The notes beneath the pieces are model-generated. The model was not told the origin of the DNA and searched no databases. It saw only the letters and a list, made by a program, of their open reading frames with translations. Of a stretch of DNA of 64,000 bases, positions 1 to 12,029 are shown piece after piece (position 1 is the stretch's first letter; every line of letters begins with the position of its first letter). Source of the stretch: Anodontia alba (Eukaryota; Mollusca; Bivalvia; Lucinida; Lucinidae); NCBI GenBank assembly GCA_964016985.1, contig OZ024828.1:28154581-28218580 (forward strand), written 5' to 3'. The position numbers were made by a program, and so were the translations under genes.

Positions 1-299
1 CAAAATCTTTTCCTTCTTTAATTCTTCAACCATTTTAATTATTTTGATCAAACTTAATGGTGGTGTGTATATTGCCAAGGGAATACATTAGAGCCAAGAA
101 TGGTAACCCTAGTGTACTTAGTTTAAAAATCATTTCCATTGTTTGACTTCTGCATTTCTCAACATCTGTGCCACTTCATCCTGGAAGCTTTTTTTTATTT
201 ATACTAACAGTATTTAACATGTTAATTGTTTTAATATAGGTGCAATTATTAATTACAGAGTTGCAATTCCTGTTTGTCTGCATGTCCATCTTTTATCAT

Positions 300-394
300 A
301 CACATAGTGTACATTGGTTACAATTCCGTTAAAAGTGTTTGCCCCACTGTCTTCGCAAAGGGGCGTATAATGTGCCTCTTGCAAAGCTCTTGTT
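300..394 (+). mobile_element. 3' end of a tandem-cored (HINE-like) element
   Basis: The motif GGCGTATA at 362-369 is followed by a weak TGC/GCA hairpin and then AGCTCTTGTT. The same end occurs at 43,717-43,750, where the matching 5' end (TATACGCC) is present. Only the 3' end is recognisable here, so this is a truncated copy. Bases 1-299 hold no gene or repeat that I can name. Confidence 0.5.
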
Positions 395-564
395 AGTGAT
401 AATCATTATCATTATTATTTTTGTTGTTGAAGGTATTTTTCTATTATTATTATTGCTGATACTATTGTAATGTTTAATTTGATGTTTGTATACAATAAAT
501 TATTTTATATCCATTTCCAGATTCCATGCCAAAATAGTTGACAAAAGCAGAAATTGAGAAAAGT

Positions 565-705
565 AACAGAATTATAGGAAAGTCCCATGTCTAATCCTGG
601 TCTACATTGTTTGCCATTCATAGGAATTTCAGACATGTCAGGAAGTACTAAAATAGATATGTTGAAATTATAGGACAAGTATGGTGAGTTAAGGTGAGTT
701 CAGAT
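565..705 (+). mobile_element. Degraded half of a B-type palindromic MITE
   Basis: The text contains one arm of the palindrome (CCTGGTCTACATTGTTTGCC) and the typical end TTATAGGACAAGTATGGTGA. Fuller copies lie near 33.6, 54.3 and 61.9 kb. The left arm is lost. Confidence 0.45.
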
Positions 706-851
706 AGATGTTGTGCAATAACCCATTTTATTTGGATATTTATTACTCTTGTCTCTTTGTAGCATGGTTAGTTTTTACTAATGTGATGTTTAGTATATAG
801 TAACTTTACTGCTTTTTTTGTTGATAATCATTACCATCATTATTTTTGTTG

Positions 852-1750
852 GCTCATCTGTCACATAGTGACAAGGTGAGCTTTTGTGATCACTTTTTGT
901 CTGTTGTGCATTGTGCGTCCTTCTGTCGGTGCATTCATCTGTAAACAATTTCTTCAAATGATATCTCCTCCTAAACCACTGATTGGATTTTGACCAAACT
1001 TCACAGGAGTGATCATTGGTTGGTCCTCTTTCAAAGTTGTTCAAATGGTTCTGGTCCATTGCACATCTAGGTCACAGGAGCTAAAAATATAATTTTTAAC
1101 TGAAAACTTAAAAAATTTTCTTGTCTGAAACTGGAAGGCCCAAGTCTTTTATATTTGGTATGTAGCTTTATCTAGTGGACCTCTACCAAAGTTGTTCAAA
1201 TTTTAGCCCTGGGGTCAAAAATGGCTCTGGGCTTGGGGTCACTTGTTTTATATAGACCCATATAATTATAGGGAAAAACTTAAAAAATCTTCTTGTCTAA
1301 AAGCAGGATGCACAGACTTTTGATATTTAATACATAGCTTCATCTAGTGGACCTCTACCAAGATTGTTCAAGTTATTGTCCTGGGGCCAAAAATGGCCTT
1401 GCCCCAGGGCCGACATGTTTTACATAGACATATAGAGGAAGTCTTCGAAATCTTATCTGAAACAAGAAGGCTCAGGCTTTGATGTTTGGTACAAAGCCTC
1501 TACCAAGATTGTTCAAATTATAGCCCTGGGGCCAAAAAATGGCCCTGCCCTGGGGCAGACATGTTTTACATAAACTTATATAGGAAAAACTTAAAAATCT
1601 TCTTGTTTATAAGTGCATGGCCTAGGCCTTTGATATTTGGTATGCAGCATTGCCTAGAGGTCCTCTGACAAGTGTTCAGATTATGCCCCTGTTGTGAAAA
1701 GAGGCCCTGGCTAGAGGGAGGATGGGGTCACTTGTTTTACATAGGGCAAA
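852..1750 (+). mobile_element. Tandem-cored element with hairpin head, 3' truncated
   Basis: It opens with a hairpin at 852-881 (GCTCATCTGTCAC paired with GTGACAAGGTGAGC), then a T/G/C-rich stretch, a phrase like CTCCTAAACCACTGATTGG, and about four diverged units of 150-170 bp starting near 1119, 1291, 1450 and 1601. Each unit contains GTGGACCTCTACCAA or similar, and GCCCTGGGG. The expected 3' inverted copy of the head is not visible, so the end is approximate. The reading frames here are not genes. Confidence 0.55.
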
Positions 1751-2239
1751 AAGCCATTGGCAATGATTAGACCTAGGACTATCAAACTAATAGGGAAGAT
1801 GGACCTGAAGAGTAGATGACTGCAAAAGTAATATCATACCCCCTGGTAAGGAGCCCAGGGTAGGTCAGAATATCTTCTGAATGTGAAACCTCTAAGGTTT
1901 TCATATATTTTCTATTTTATTTTTAGTTTTGGAGACTCAGACTTGTATTTATATAATCATGCTTAGTAGTTTTGTCATATGTTCTGGTACACACCAGATT
2001 TGAAAAACTGTATGGACTCATTCCCTACAAAGGGCTCCAGGAGTGGTATGTATATTTAACAGCAAAGTACTATGATCTTATGTACAGTTTTCTGTTTCAT
2101 TTACAGTGTATTCTGTCTGAGTCTCAGTCTTTTAAATATTTTCAATTAAGTATACTTTGTAGTTTAGTAGGTCATTTCAGTTCAATCTCTTATCCTTGAA
2201 GGTCGTTCGGATACCACTGATGATGTTGCAAAACTTCTT

Positions 2240-2526
2240 CTGCATCTTTCTGTCTTCCGCTGCCTTGGGTGATTATCCAGTCTTCAGTCTGCCTTCAAAT
2301 CATCCTTGCTTCTTTCACTTTTCTCTGCAGAATTGTCTTTTGACATGCAAGACAATCTTGCAATGTAGCCATACCATCTGAGATTCTGCATCTTCGTCAT
2401 GGCTAGGAGATCATTATTTACTATAATCATTGATTGTTTCTAAGCAATCCTGGAAATACTTTCTGGTTTGAACCCCTTGTTAGAGATGATTGATCCCAGA
2501 TATTTGAAGTTCTCCACTGCTTCTAG
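2240..2526 (-). pseudogene. LINE reverse transcriptase 3' relic, copy 1 (internally deleted)
   Basis: On the minus strand it begins with CTAGAAGCAGTGGAGAACTT, encoding the thumb/connection motif LEAVENF.YLGS seen in non-LTR reverse transcriptases. It then jumps over the segment encoding YACES present in the other copies and ends in a degraded Arg/Lys-rich tail. It is non-functional. Confidence 0.65.
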
Positions 2527-2984
2527 CCTCTAATTTTTTGTTTTGTTTTTACTCAAACAAAGATGTGGGTTAGTATGTTCACATTTGTTAGTAAGGAGCT
2601 GTTATGTATAAGCTGCTTAATTATTTTAAATATCACCATTTTCCTGTTTACTGCAAGTGTCTGTATATCTTTCTGGAAAGTCATGTTTACAATAACAAGT
2701 TGTTTATGTTTGTTTTATGTTTATGTTTATTTTAGAACTTTCCAGAAGGAATGTTTTGGATTGAGCTATTTTTGGCATGTCATATAACATTTAGAATATT
2801 CTTGATTAAAACAGGAAAATGAGTGATGCCTCTTGCAAATTCTCTCTCTAGAATATTCTTTCATACTTTATAATAGGAAAATCTTTTCATATGGGCATCT
2901 TTGTATTCTTTCATTGGAAATTATTCTATACTGGATTACTTTAATATTTATTTATTCTGGAATTAAACTCTGTATTCAGGAACT

Positions 2985-3511
2985 CATTCTCTGTCTTCTG
3001 CTGCTATTGGGTGAATATCCAGTCCCCAGTCTGCCCTCAAATCATCCTTGCTCCTTTCAGTTTTCTATGTAGAATTGTCTTTGACTGTAGAATTGTCTTT
3101 GACATGCAAGACAGTCTTGCAATATAGCCATACCATCTGAGATTCTGCATCTTTGTCATGGCTAGAAGATGGTTATGCACTCCGATTGAATCCTTGATCT
3201 GTTATGAAGGTTCTCAATTATTACATGTTCTTTGTAGGAGATATTTAGAAATCTCTGCTGCCAGCTCATCTAAATACTTTGGAATCTTCTTTCAAGCTCT
3301 GCTGTAAGGGTCAAGCTCTCACAGGCATAAAGGAAGCATATTATGAGCAGCCGCATCACCTTAACTTTAGAAGTAAATGAGATGTTCTTCCCTTCTGTAT
3401 GACTTAGTAAGGAGCTATTGTTGTCTGAGCAATCCAGGAAATACTTTATGGTTTAAACCCCTTGTTAGTGATCATTGATCCCAGATATTTAAAGTTCTCC
3501 ACTGCTTCTAG
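2985..3511 (-). pseudogene. LINE reverse transcriptase 3' relic, copy 2
   Basis: The minus strand reads LEAVENFKYLGSMITNKG, then stops and frameshifts, then GKNISFTSKVKVMRLL, then FLYACESLTLTAELERRF, then SWQQRFLNISYKDHV. This order (YLGS, LLYACES, AELERR, ISYKDHV) is the post-catalytic RT region of LINEs without a downstream RNase H. The catalytic FADD region is absent. At least three stops make it non-coding. Confidence 0.8.
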
Positions 3512-3974
3512 CCTCCGATATTTTGCTTTGCTTTTACTCAAACAAAGATGTGGGTAAGTATGTTCACATTTGTTAGTAAGGAGCTGTTATATATAAGCTG
3601 TTTAATTATTTTAAGTATCACCATTTTCTTGTGTACTGCAAGTGTCTATATATCTTTCTGGAAAGTCATGTTTACAATAACAAGTTGTTTATGTTTACAT
3701 TATGTTTATGTTTATTTTCGAACTTTCCAGAAAGAATGTTTTGAATTGAGCTATTTTTGGCATGTCATAAAACATTCAGAATATTCTTGAATAAAATGGG
3801 AAAATGAGTGATGCCTCCAGCAAATTCTTTCTCTAGAATATTCTCTCATACTTTATAATAAGAAAATCTTTTCATATGGGCATCTTTGTATTCTTTCATT
3901 GGAAATTATTCTATACTGGATTACTTTACTTTAATATTTATTTATTCTGGAATTAAACTCTGTATTCAGGAACT

Positions 3975-4501
3975 CTTTCTCTGTCTTCTGCTGCTATTGG
4001 GTGAATATCCAGTCCCTAGTCTGCCCTCATATCATCCTTGCTCTTTTCAGTTTTCTATGTAGAATTGTCTTTGACTGTAGAATTGTCTTTGTCATGCAAG
4101 ACAGTCTTGCAATGTAGCCATATCATATGAGATTCTGCATCTTCATCATGGCTAGAAGATGGTTATGCACTCAAATTGAATCCTTGATCTGTTATGAAGG
4201 TCCTCGATTATTACATGGTCTTTGTAGCAGATATTTAGAAATCTCTGCTGCCAGCTCATCTAAATACTTTGGAATCTTCTTTCAAGCTCTGCTGTAAGGG
4301 TCAAGCTCTCACAGGCATAAAGGAAGCATATTATGAGCAGCCGCATCACCTTAACTTTAGAAGTAAATGAGATGTTCTTCCCTTCTGTATGACTTAGTAA
4401 GGAGCTATTGTTGTCTGAGCAATCCAGGAAATACTTTATGGTTTAAACCCCTTGTTAGTGATCATTGATCCCAGATATTTAAAGTTCTCCACTGCTTCTA
4501 G
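3975..4501 (-). pseudogene. LINE reverse transcriptase 3' relic, copy 3
   Basis: It is nearly the same as the relic 990 bp upstream, including the same in-frame stop after NKGFKP and after RRFQSI. Sharing the stops shows the relic was already dead when it was tandemly amplified. Confidence 0.8.
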
Positions 4502-4959
4502 CCTCCGATATTTTGCTTTGCTTTTACTCAAACAAAGATGTGGGTAAGTATGTTCACATTTGTTAGTAAGGAGCTGTTATATATAAGCTGTTTAATTATT
4601 TTAAGTATCACCATTTTCTTGTGTACTGCAAGTGTCTATATATCTTTCTGGAAAGTCATGTTTACAATAACAAGTTGTTTATGTTTACATTATGTTTATG
4701 TTTATTTTCGAACTTTCCAGAAAGAATGTTTTGAATTGAGCTATTTTTGGCATGTCATAAAACATTCAGAATATTCTTGAATAAAATGGGAAAATGAGTG
4801 ATGCCTCCAGCAAATTCTTTCTCTAGAATATTCTTTCATACTTTATAATAAGAAAATCTTTTCATATGGGCATCTTTGTATTCTTTCATTGGGAATTATT
4901 CTATACTGGATTACTTTAATATTTATTTATATTGGAATTAAACTCTGTATTCAGGAACT

Positions 4960-5486
4960 CTTTCTCTGTCTTCTGCTGCTATTGGGTGAATATCCAGTCC
5001 CTAGTCTGCCCTCATATCATCCTTGCTCTTTTCAGTTTTCTATGTAGAATTGTCTTTGACTGTAGAATTGTCTTTGTCATGCAAGACAGTCTTGCAATGT
5101 AGCCATACCATCTGAGATTCTGCATCTTTGTCATGGCTAGAAGATGGTTTTGCACTCAAATTGAATCCTTGATCTGTTATGAAGGTCCTCGATTATTACA
5201 TGGTCTTTGTAGCAGATATTTAGAAATCTCTGCTGCCAGCTCATCTAAATACTTTGGAATCTTCTTTCAAGCTCTGCTGTAAGGGTCAAGCTCTCACAGG
5301 CATAAAGGAAGCATATTATGAGCAGCCGCATCACCTTAACTTTAGAAGTAAATGAGATGTTCTTCCCTTCTGTATGACTTAGTAAGGAGCTATTGTTGTC
5401 TGAGCAATCCAGGAAATACTTTATGGTTTAAACCCCTTGTTAGAGATGATTGATCTCAGACATTTGAAGTTCTCCACTGCTTCTAG
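4960..5486 (-). pseudogene. LINE reverse transcriptase 3' relic, copy 4
   Basis: Same motifs as copies 2 and 3 on the minus strand (LEAVENF near the right edge, YACES in the middle). The right edge is more diverged (TTAGAGATGATTGATCTC), closer to copy 1. Confidence 0.78.
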
Positions 5487-5934
5487 CCTTTGTTTTGTTT
5501 TTACTCAAACAAAGATGTGGGTAAGTATGTTCACATTTGTTAGTAAGGAGCTGTTATAAGCTGTTTAATTATTTTAAATATCACCATTTTCTTGTTTACT
5601 GCAAGTGTCTATATATCTTTCTGGAAAGTCATGTTTACAATAACAAGTTGTTTATGTTTGTTTTATGTTTATGTTTATTTTAGAACTTTCCAGAAGGAAT
5701 GTTTTGGATTGAGCTATTTTTGGCATGTCATAGAACATTTAGAATATTCTTGATTAAAACAGGAAAATGAGTGATGCCTCTAGCAAATTCTTTCTCTAGA
5801 ATATTCTTTCATACTATATAATAGGAAAATCTTTTCATATGGGCATCTTTGTATTCTTTCATTGGAAATTATTCTGTACTGGATTACTTTAATATTTATT
5901 TATTCTGGAATTAAACTCTGTATTCAGGAACTCA

Positions 5935-6392
5935 TTCTCTGTCTTCTGCTGCCTTGGGTGAATATCCAGTCCCCATTCTGCCCTCAGATCATCCTTGCTC
6001 CTTTCAATTTTCTCTGTAGAATTGTCTTTGACATGCAAGACAGTCTTCAATGTAGCCATACCATCTTAGATTCTGCATCTTCACCATGGCTAGAAGATGA
6101 TTATGCACTCTGATTGAATCCTTGATCTGTTGTGAACCTCCTCAATTATTACATGGTCTTTGTAGGAGATATTTAGAAATCTCTGCTAGCAGCTCATCTA
6201 AATACTTTGGAATCTTCTTTCAAGCTCTGCTGTAAGGGTCAAGTTCTCACAGGCATAACGGAAGCATATTATGAGTGGCCACATCAGCTTAACTTTAGAA
6301 GTAAATGAGATGTTCTTCCCTTCTATATGACTTTGTGAAGAGCTAATGTTGTCTGAGCAATCCTGGTAATACTTTCTGGTTTAAACCCCTTG
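5935..6392 (-). pseudogene. LINE reverse transcriptase 3' relic, copy 5 (ends the array)
   Basis: It carries the YACES-type region and the ISYKDHV-type region in diverged form, then breaks off at AAACCCCTTGG before the LEAVENF motif. This marks the right edge of the tandem array. Confidence 0.72.
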
Positions 6393-6554
6393 GCTCCCTT
6401 TCTCAGAGGTGTATCATTACATTATTCTATTCTAGTTTGTCATGCCATCTACTAAAGGACTGTGACTATTTCAAAAGGATGTGTCTCCAAAAATAAAACA
6501 AAACAAACATATAATATATATGAAAGGGAGTTTGTCATTAGGAAGATACGGTGA

Positions 6555-6860
6555 CCACTCCTGGGCCCCTTAGTAGGGAATTTACCTCTATATAACTCGA
6601 TTGGGTTTGAGTCAGAGTACCTACCACACTAAGAAGCATACTTATTTGAAGGAAATAAGAGGCGCAGACTTCAGAAAAACAAATAAAATTAGAAATGTGT
6701 ACTAAGTTAACAATATTTTGTAATAAAGAAGACATTTTCAGTCCTTTCTGGGCCCCTTAATATGGTGTGTGCTTCTACATACCTAGATTATGGTTTGAGC
6801 TAGGATATTAACCAAACTAATAGGCATAACTAGTTCCAGTATAAAATGTAACAGCTGAGA
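6555..6860. repeat. Diverged direct duplication, ~187 bp offset
   Basis: GGGCCCCTTAGTAGGGAATTT near 6562 and its flank recur in altered form at about 6750 (GGGCCCCTTAATATGG), each followed by a T-rich stretch, GAGT/GAGC and a block ending AGGCATA or AAGCATA. The nature is unknown. From 6,860 to 7,840 I see only AT-rich sequence without a recognisable gene. Confidence 0.4.
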
Positions 6861-7840
6861 CTCAGTGAAAATAAGACATATAAATATAAGACACACACAC
6901 CATGAAGACATATTGACCCCATATTGTCTCCAAATAAAGGAATTCAACTCATCCTCAAGGTATCCTTCTTAGTAATAAGCATTATTATCCCAAGAAAAAT
7001 TAGAAGGCAAAATTACTCGGAATAATGATTGCAAACAAAAATATATAACACCTTCTGAAACTTAACAAAAAACACATATATGTCATAAACAGGCCCTCCA
7101 TCAGCCCAAATTAAGGCATGTGATACTAATTAACCCAATTCCTGTTTGTTTTAGCATTTCTACCTGACTGACTATCAGTACCAGGCATACTAATTCCAAA
7201 AAAACCATAAGGATAATCTGCCAAAACTGGCATGGAAACAAATCGATACAAGTTTACAGCGGCCTAGTTTTCTGATTGTTGATGACTTTTTACTAAACAG
7301 TTCATATTAATGAATATTCATGAATATGCCAATGAGCTGATTGACATATATGGACCCGGACCATAAACAGAAAGACAATTTATAATCGTTTATTTGGTTT
7401 CTTCTATAAATCTATCTTGAGCGCAATCTGGTTTATGATTAAATTATCTTGTTTTCACTGATTTTTTTTTTCATCAAAAAGTATGCATTGATTATTACTC
7501 TTGAATATGCAAATGTGCTAATTTGCACATTTGGATATCAAATTGTAGGGTAATGTCCATCCTTTTGTTTGGTACCAATATTATTGATCCATGTTGAATA
7601 TAGTCTGATATAAACAATTTACTATGGCTACCCTCTTAACTCAACATTTAACTTGGGTTGCCATGGAAACGGTGATATTTCATATAGCTGATAAGCGATT
7701 GTCTTTCTTAAGAGCATTTTTCTCATTTAATGGGTCCCAGTAAATACTTTGGCACACATTAAAGTAGGTTTATCCGGTAGGTTGCTTGTCAGGCTAAAAA
7801 AGCCACCAACCCATGTGTCCCCCTTGCTTTATATATAGGG

Positions 7841-7994
7841 TTTATTCATTCTCCTATTTTAAATATGGGATTTATAAACCGAGGGAGGTAAAAAAGATCC
7901 GATAAATGAGTGCAAAGCACGAGTTTCTTTATCGGATTTTTTTTTACCTCCCGAGGTTATAAATCTCATATTTAAAATAGGAGAAATGAGTAAA
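7841..7994. mobile_element. Fold-back MITE, ~65-bp arms
   Basis: The left arm TTTATTCATTCTCCTATTTT and the right arm ending TAGGAGAAATGAGTAAA are reverse complements with few mismatches. The inner stem also contains GAGGTAAAAAAGATCCGATAAA paired with its complement, around a loop near 7,910. It would form an almost perfect hairpin in RNA. Confidence 0.7.
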
Positions 7995-8939
7995 CTGTAT
8001 ATTACATGCATTTCGCCGCAATAGAGTACACCATTTAAGAGGCTTTTGTGGCAAGTCTAGTCTGCCAGTTTGTTTACGCTGTCATTTCTATTTTGGGTCA
8101 GCATAGTAATAAATAATATATTTAGGATAGCTTTTGTTTTTTTTCTTAAATGATATTGACAGCAGGGTCAAAATGTTACAAAAAAAAAAGTAGTTCCGGT
8201 TAAAGAAATTTATTTCCCCGGCTAAGAGGAAATATTTCTTCTTAGAAAACAAGGAAAATACCAGTTTTATGTCTGGTAGAAATCATGGTATTTCTTGGTT
8301 ATGCATGTAATATTACATTTTATGCTTATTTCTGGGTATGATGAAGTTATAGAAACCCTAAATGCAAACCAAAAAATTGGCAACATCTTTTTTTTATACT
8401 TCACATGGACCCAATTTACAAAAGCAAAAAAAAATTCAATTTGAACAATCCATGCACACAGGACCTACAATGCGGCCTGCACTATTTCATCATACAGATA
8501 GAGTATGATAGGATAGCTTGAAAAAAACCTTTATATACCAACAAGTCTCATGGCTAGCAATAAATGGCTTCATGCTGGAAAATTAGAAGACAGCTGCCTT
8601 AGATATTTGGTAGATTTTTTGCTACATGCCAGGAACAAATTACAAGGTAGGTTTGGATTTTCTTCTTGCAACATGGATTTAGAAATTGGCCATTGACTTC
8701 AGCAGTGGTCCAAGTTTGGCAAAAGCAAAACGTATGTATTTAGAAGGATTTACTTTCCTAGTATTGATGGAATGATATAGTTTTATAATACATACCAGAA
8801 ATGTAAATTAAAGAATATTTGATTCCTTTCAAGACACTTTTCTGTCTCTTGTGTTAGAATTATTTTGATGAGACAATTCAGTGAGTAGCTGAGCCATACC
8901 TGAGTGTAAAATTAACAAAATAACAAAACCTTATTCTCT

Positions 8940-9115
8940 TTATTTTCTACTGAATTACCATATTTAACCTTATTATTTGGACACTTACCTGCTTATCATA
9001 TCTATTCTAAAATTTGAATACCATGTTTAGCCTTTTGGTTTGACTTACCTGGGCAAACAATGTAGACCCATATCAGATGCTGCATTCTACAGCATCTGAT
9101 TGGGGTCTATACTGT
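8940..9115 (+). mobile_element. B-type palindromic MITE relic
   Basis: The core GGGCAAACAATGTAGACCC is followed by a short palindrome and GGGGTCTATACTGTTTGCC, i.e. the two ~30-bp arms shared by this family. The outer ends are degraded. From 7,995 to 8,940 I recognise nothing. Confidence 0.55.
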
Positions 9116-9162
9116 TTGCCATTCCTCCAGCAATTTTAGATGCATCAGCAGGTACTGAGACA

Positions 9163-9629
9163 GTGTGGGGAATCCACGTGACGAAATGACTAGGTGCACA
9201 GAGTTTACTATTTTTAGCTCTGCGTCAGGTAGGATTTTTTACAATGTCTCGATTTATACCTGATGGAATTTGTTCAAATAAAGTGCAGAGTATGCAGAAA
9301 ATCAAGCTCTTTCTGTTGGTGTAAGCGCTGTTCTGCAATCTGGTCTTATTCTTGAGAACATTCATAGAATAATGTTCATCAAAATTCATGTACATTGTCC
9401 CGGTAGCCCAGATTGACAGCAAAAACATTCTTTTTATAGACCAGATTGCAGAAAAGTTCTTACACCACCAGAAAGAGCCTGATTTTGCACATACTCTGCA
9501 CTTTATTTGAACCAATTGCATTTGGTATGAATAAAGATAATCTAAAAAAATCCTACCTTATGCGGAGCTAAAAACTAGTAACAGCTAGTAACAGAACTCT
9601 TGTCATTTGGTCACGTGGATTCCCCACAC
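9163..9629. mobile_element. Long fold-back element, ~200-bp arms
   Basis: The left end GTGTGGGGAATCCACGTGAC and the right end GTCACGTGGATTCCCCACAC are inverted repeats. The similarity continues inward through AGCTCTGCGTCAGGTAGGATTTTT and AAATAAAGTGCAGAGTATG to CTGCAATCTGGTCT on both sides. A ~60-70 bp spacer separates the arms. The minus-strand frame here is an artefact of the palindrome. Confidence 0.75.
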
Positions 9630-10382
9630 CGGAAATGGCCTTGTTCATATTATAGAACATGTATTGTAAGAAGCTGAGATGAATTGAGATGTTCAGGGCC
9701 CAGTTCTTCAAAGCGTCGTTAGCTTATCGAGCTCGTTAGTGATCAAAATGTTAACTGATCTAGTAAGTACAATATTTAATTTTGCTATATTTCTTAAAGG
9801 GTCCGTTTTCGAATTTCCTGATATTAAATTTGTGAATTTTTGTATTGTGGACCATGTGTAGTAGTAAAGTTTTATGTATTTTGATCTGAGGTCTGTGTAT
9901 TTTGAACATATAAGCAAAAAGTGATACTTGCTTTTGACTTGTCAACAGTTGCAGTGGTTGCATAATATGTGCTCCCTCATAATGTTTGTATAGCATCCAC
10001 ATTCTATTGCTTATTCGTGTGCCGATGTTCTGAATTTTGTTAATGCTACTTGGATTTTTTTCTCCTTAATAAAATCAAGATATTCTTCCTGCTTGAATAT
10101 GTGCTTAAACAAGTTATATATTTGTAAATGTATAGAACAGAGGCATACCAGGTCTGGTAGTAAATGTCTAAGATCTGCTGCTTAATTGTGTAGAAATGTA
10201 TGGAAATATAAGATTGATTTTGCCAAGGATAAGTTAAACCACATTTTTTTCTTATATAGTTCTTATGTGAAATGCCCAGTTAGTTTATTATAGTGCAATC
10301 CATTTTCTTAATCTATTTTAAGAATATGATATGTTTTAGATTATATAGTTATTGTATAATGCAAGAATTTTTAGCCAATATC

Positions 10383-10572
10383 GGGTCATCCTAGAGCTTT
10401 CAGATTGGGAGAAGTTTAACCACAATTTCAGGATTTCAGGGAGAAGTTTTGGTCCAAATTTTGGATTTCCCTATACATTCTATGCATTTTCACTTCTCCC
10501 TCAGTTCAAGATAGGGAGAAGTCAGCCAGCTTAGGGAGACTTTTTCTCCCAAATCGCCCTCTAGGATGACCC
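10383..10572. mobile_element. TIR MITE with 14-bp inverted ends
   Basis: GGGTCATCCTAGAG at the left is the exact reverse complement of CTCTAGGATGACCC at the right. The interior repeats GGGAGAAGT-like phrases. CAATAT occurs just outside both ends (10,376 and 10,576) and may be the target duplication. A related fragment (CTTCTCCCTA and GGAGGGAGAAGTCACTT) sits near 43,460. Confidence 0.65.
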
Positions 10573-11547
10573 CTGCAATATTTACCATGATTAATATGTG
10601 TTGTACTAGCATGGGGATACGTCCAAGTTTGCCATACAGCGTGTCCAGGTTGGTGGATCATTTTACAGTTAATAGTTTCCTACAAAATTTTGTTATGTAT
10701 TACTTCTATGTGCTCCCCATATTTCAGCAGCATTGTTTAACACTGGAAATACAAATGTTTCAAAAAGTCAGCTTTTTTTGAAATGGGTAAATCAGTTTGG
10801 TTGAAAATAGTAAATAAAAATAAATCATGCAAAGAATATGATGCATGCTGTGCTATCCTCTTTTTGTGCTTTAGCAGTTTCCATTTTTATGAAAGTAAAC
10901 ACTAAAGTACTTAAAAGATGAATCAATTTCAATGGATTGGTTATTGATAAAGAAATTATTTATTGTATGGCATCCATTTTCAAAAGTCATTATCTGAACT
11001 TTTATTTAAGTTAAGTCTTAAGCCCTATGTTTCACAATAAAGCTGTATCATTCAACATTGACTGTAGTGTTTGTGGATTTTGTGAGAATAATATCACGTA
11101 GCCTGCAAACATTAATAAGAATTTCTGTAGCTCCTCTAAATCCATTAATCCGACCATGTTACTATTAATATAGCTCAGTATATCGTATAAGGAAAAAGGC
11201 ATACAATACTGCTAAATGGATTGCCTTGTTTTACTCCAACATATGAGTTAATGAGGTTTGAAGTAGCGGATTTGTATCATATGAATGATTTGGCAGCTGA
11301 GCGCATTGACTTAATAGCTTGGATGAATTTGGTGCTGATACTTTCTGCTAAAAGTTTTTGCCATAAGTATATTCTATTCTGTCTATCCTATCAAACATTT
11401 TTTCCCCAGTCAAGAAAGGCAACATAAAGTTTTTTTTTCTTATTTGCCAAAGTTTTAGATAATAGGACATGCAATATAAAAATACAATCTATTATGGATT
11501 TTCCTTTCTGGATGCCAAACTGATTATCAATGAATTTTCGGTTGTTA

Positions 11548-11764
11548 CACTACAACCTCTTTATAACATGGTTCATTATAACATGGTTTTGGATATAACA
11601 CGGTCCAAAGATGGATCCCAAAAATGTATAGATTATATTGAAAAATGACCATAAATGGTCATCAGTATAATCTGTACAGTTTTTGTTTGGATATTACACG
11701 GTTGTTTAACTAACATGGTTTATATTATGGACCCCAACAATAGTGTTATAAAGAGGTTGTGGTG
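11548..11764. mobile_element. 217-bp Tc1/pogo-type MITE flanked by TA
   Basis: The left end CACTACAACCTCTTTATAAC and the right end GTTATAAAGAGGTTGTGGTG are inverted repeats (one mismatch), and TA flanks both sides. The interior has further ATAACATGGTT and ATAACACGGTC motifs. It has no coding capacity. TA target sites are typical of the Tc1/mariner/pogo group. Confidence 0.75.
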
Positions 11765-12029
11765 TATATGGGTTGTGCCATGCAAAATGGTGTCTCCGGG
11801 CATGTGGGGACAGCAAAGGCCAAGACCAACCTGCACATTCCTGCAGTCTGATAAGGGCCTATACTGTCCACTTACAGAATCACTGGATACTATAGAATGT
11901 ATAGATGGGCAGCGAAGGCTCAAGGAGACCTTGAGCATGCACAGGATGATGTGAATCGGCACATTTTGCGCATGCTTGAAGGCACTTTTTTGCATGCATG
12001 GCCCATTTATCAGTGTGTTTATTTGTTGG

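Larger units (their letters stand above)
2202..6392. repeat. Tandem array, ~985-bp unit, 4-5 copies
   Basis: A fixed anchor (ATGTGGGTWAGTATGTTCAC) recurs at 2563, 3548, 4538 and about 5515, giving spacings of 985, 990 and 977 bp. Copies two and three are nearly identical over hundreds of bases; the first copy lacks ~245 bp. Each unit has two parts: ~450 bp of unknown AT-rich sequence containing the anchor, and ~530 bp of minus-strand LINE RT relic. The similar 80-residue frames at 3548 and 4538 are by-products of the duplication, not genes. Confidence 0.9.

Noticed and set aside
2563..4780. Near-identical 74-80-residue plus-strand frames with hydrophobic stretches (2563, 3548, 4538) as a small membrane-protein family
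   Set aside because: They lie in a 985-bp tandem array next to a minus-strand LINE relic; the conservation is explained by recent DNA duplication, and the frames have no start context or known motif.
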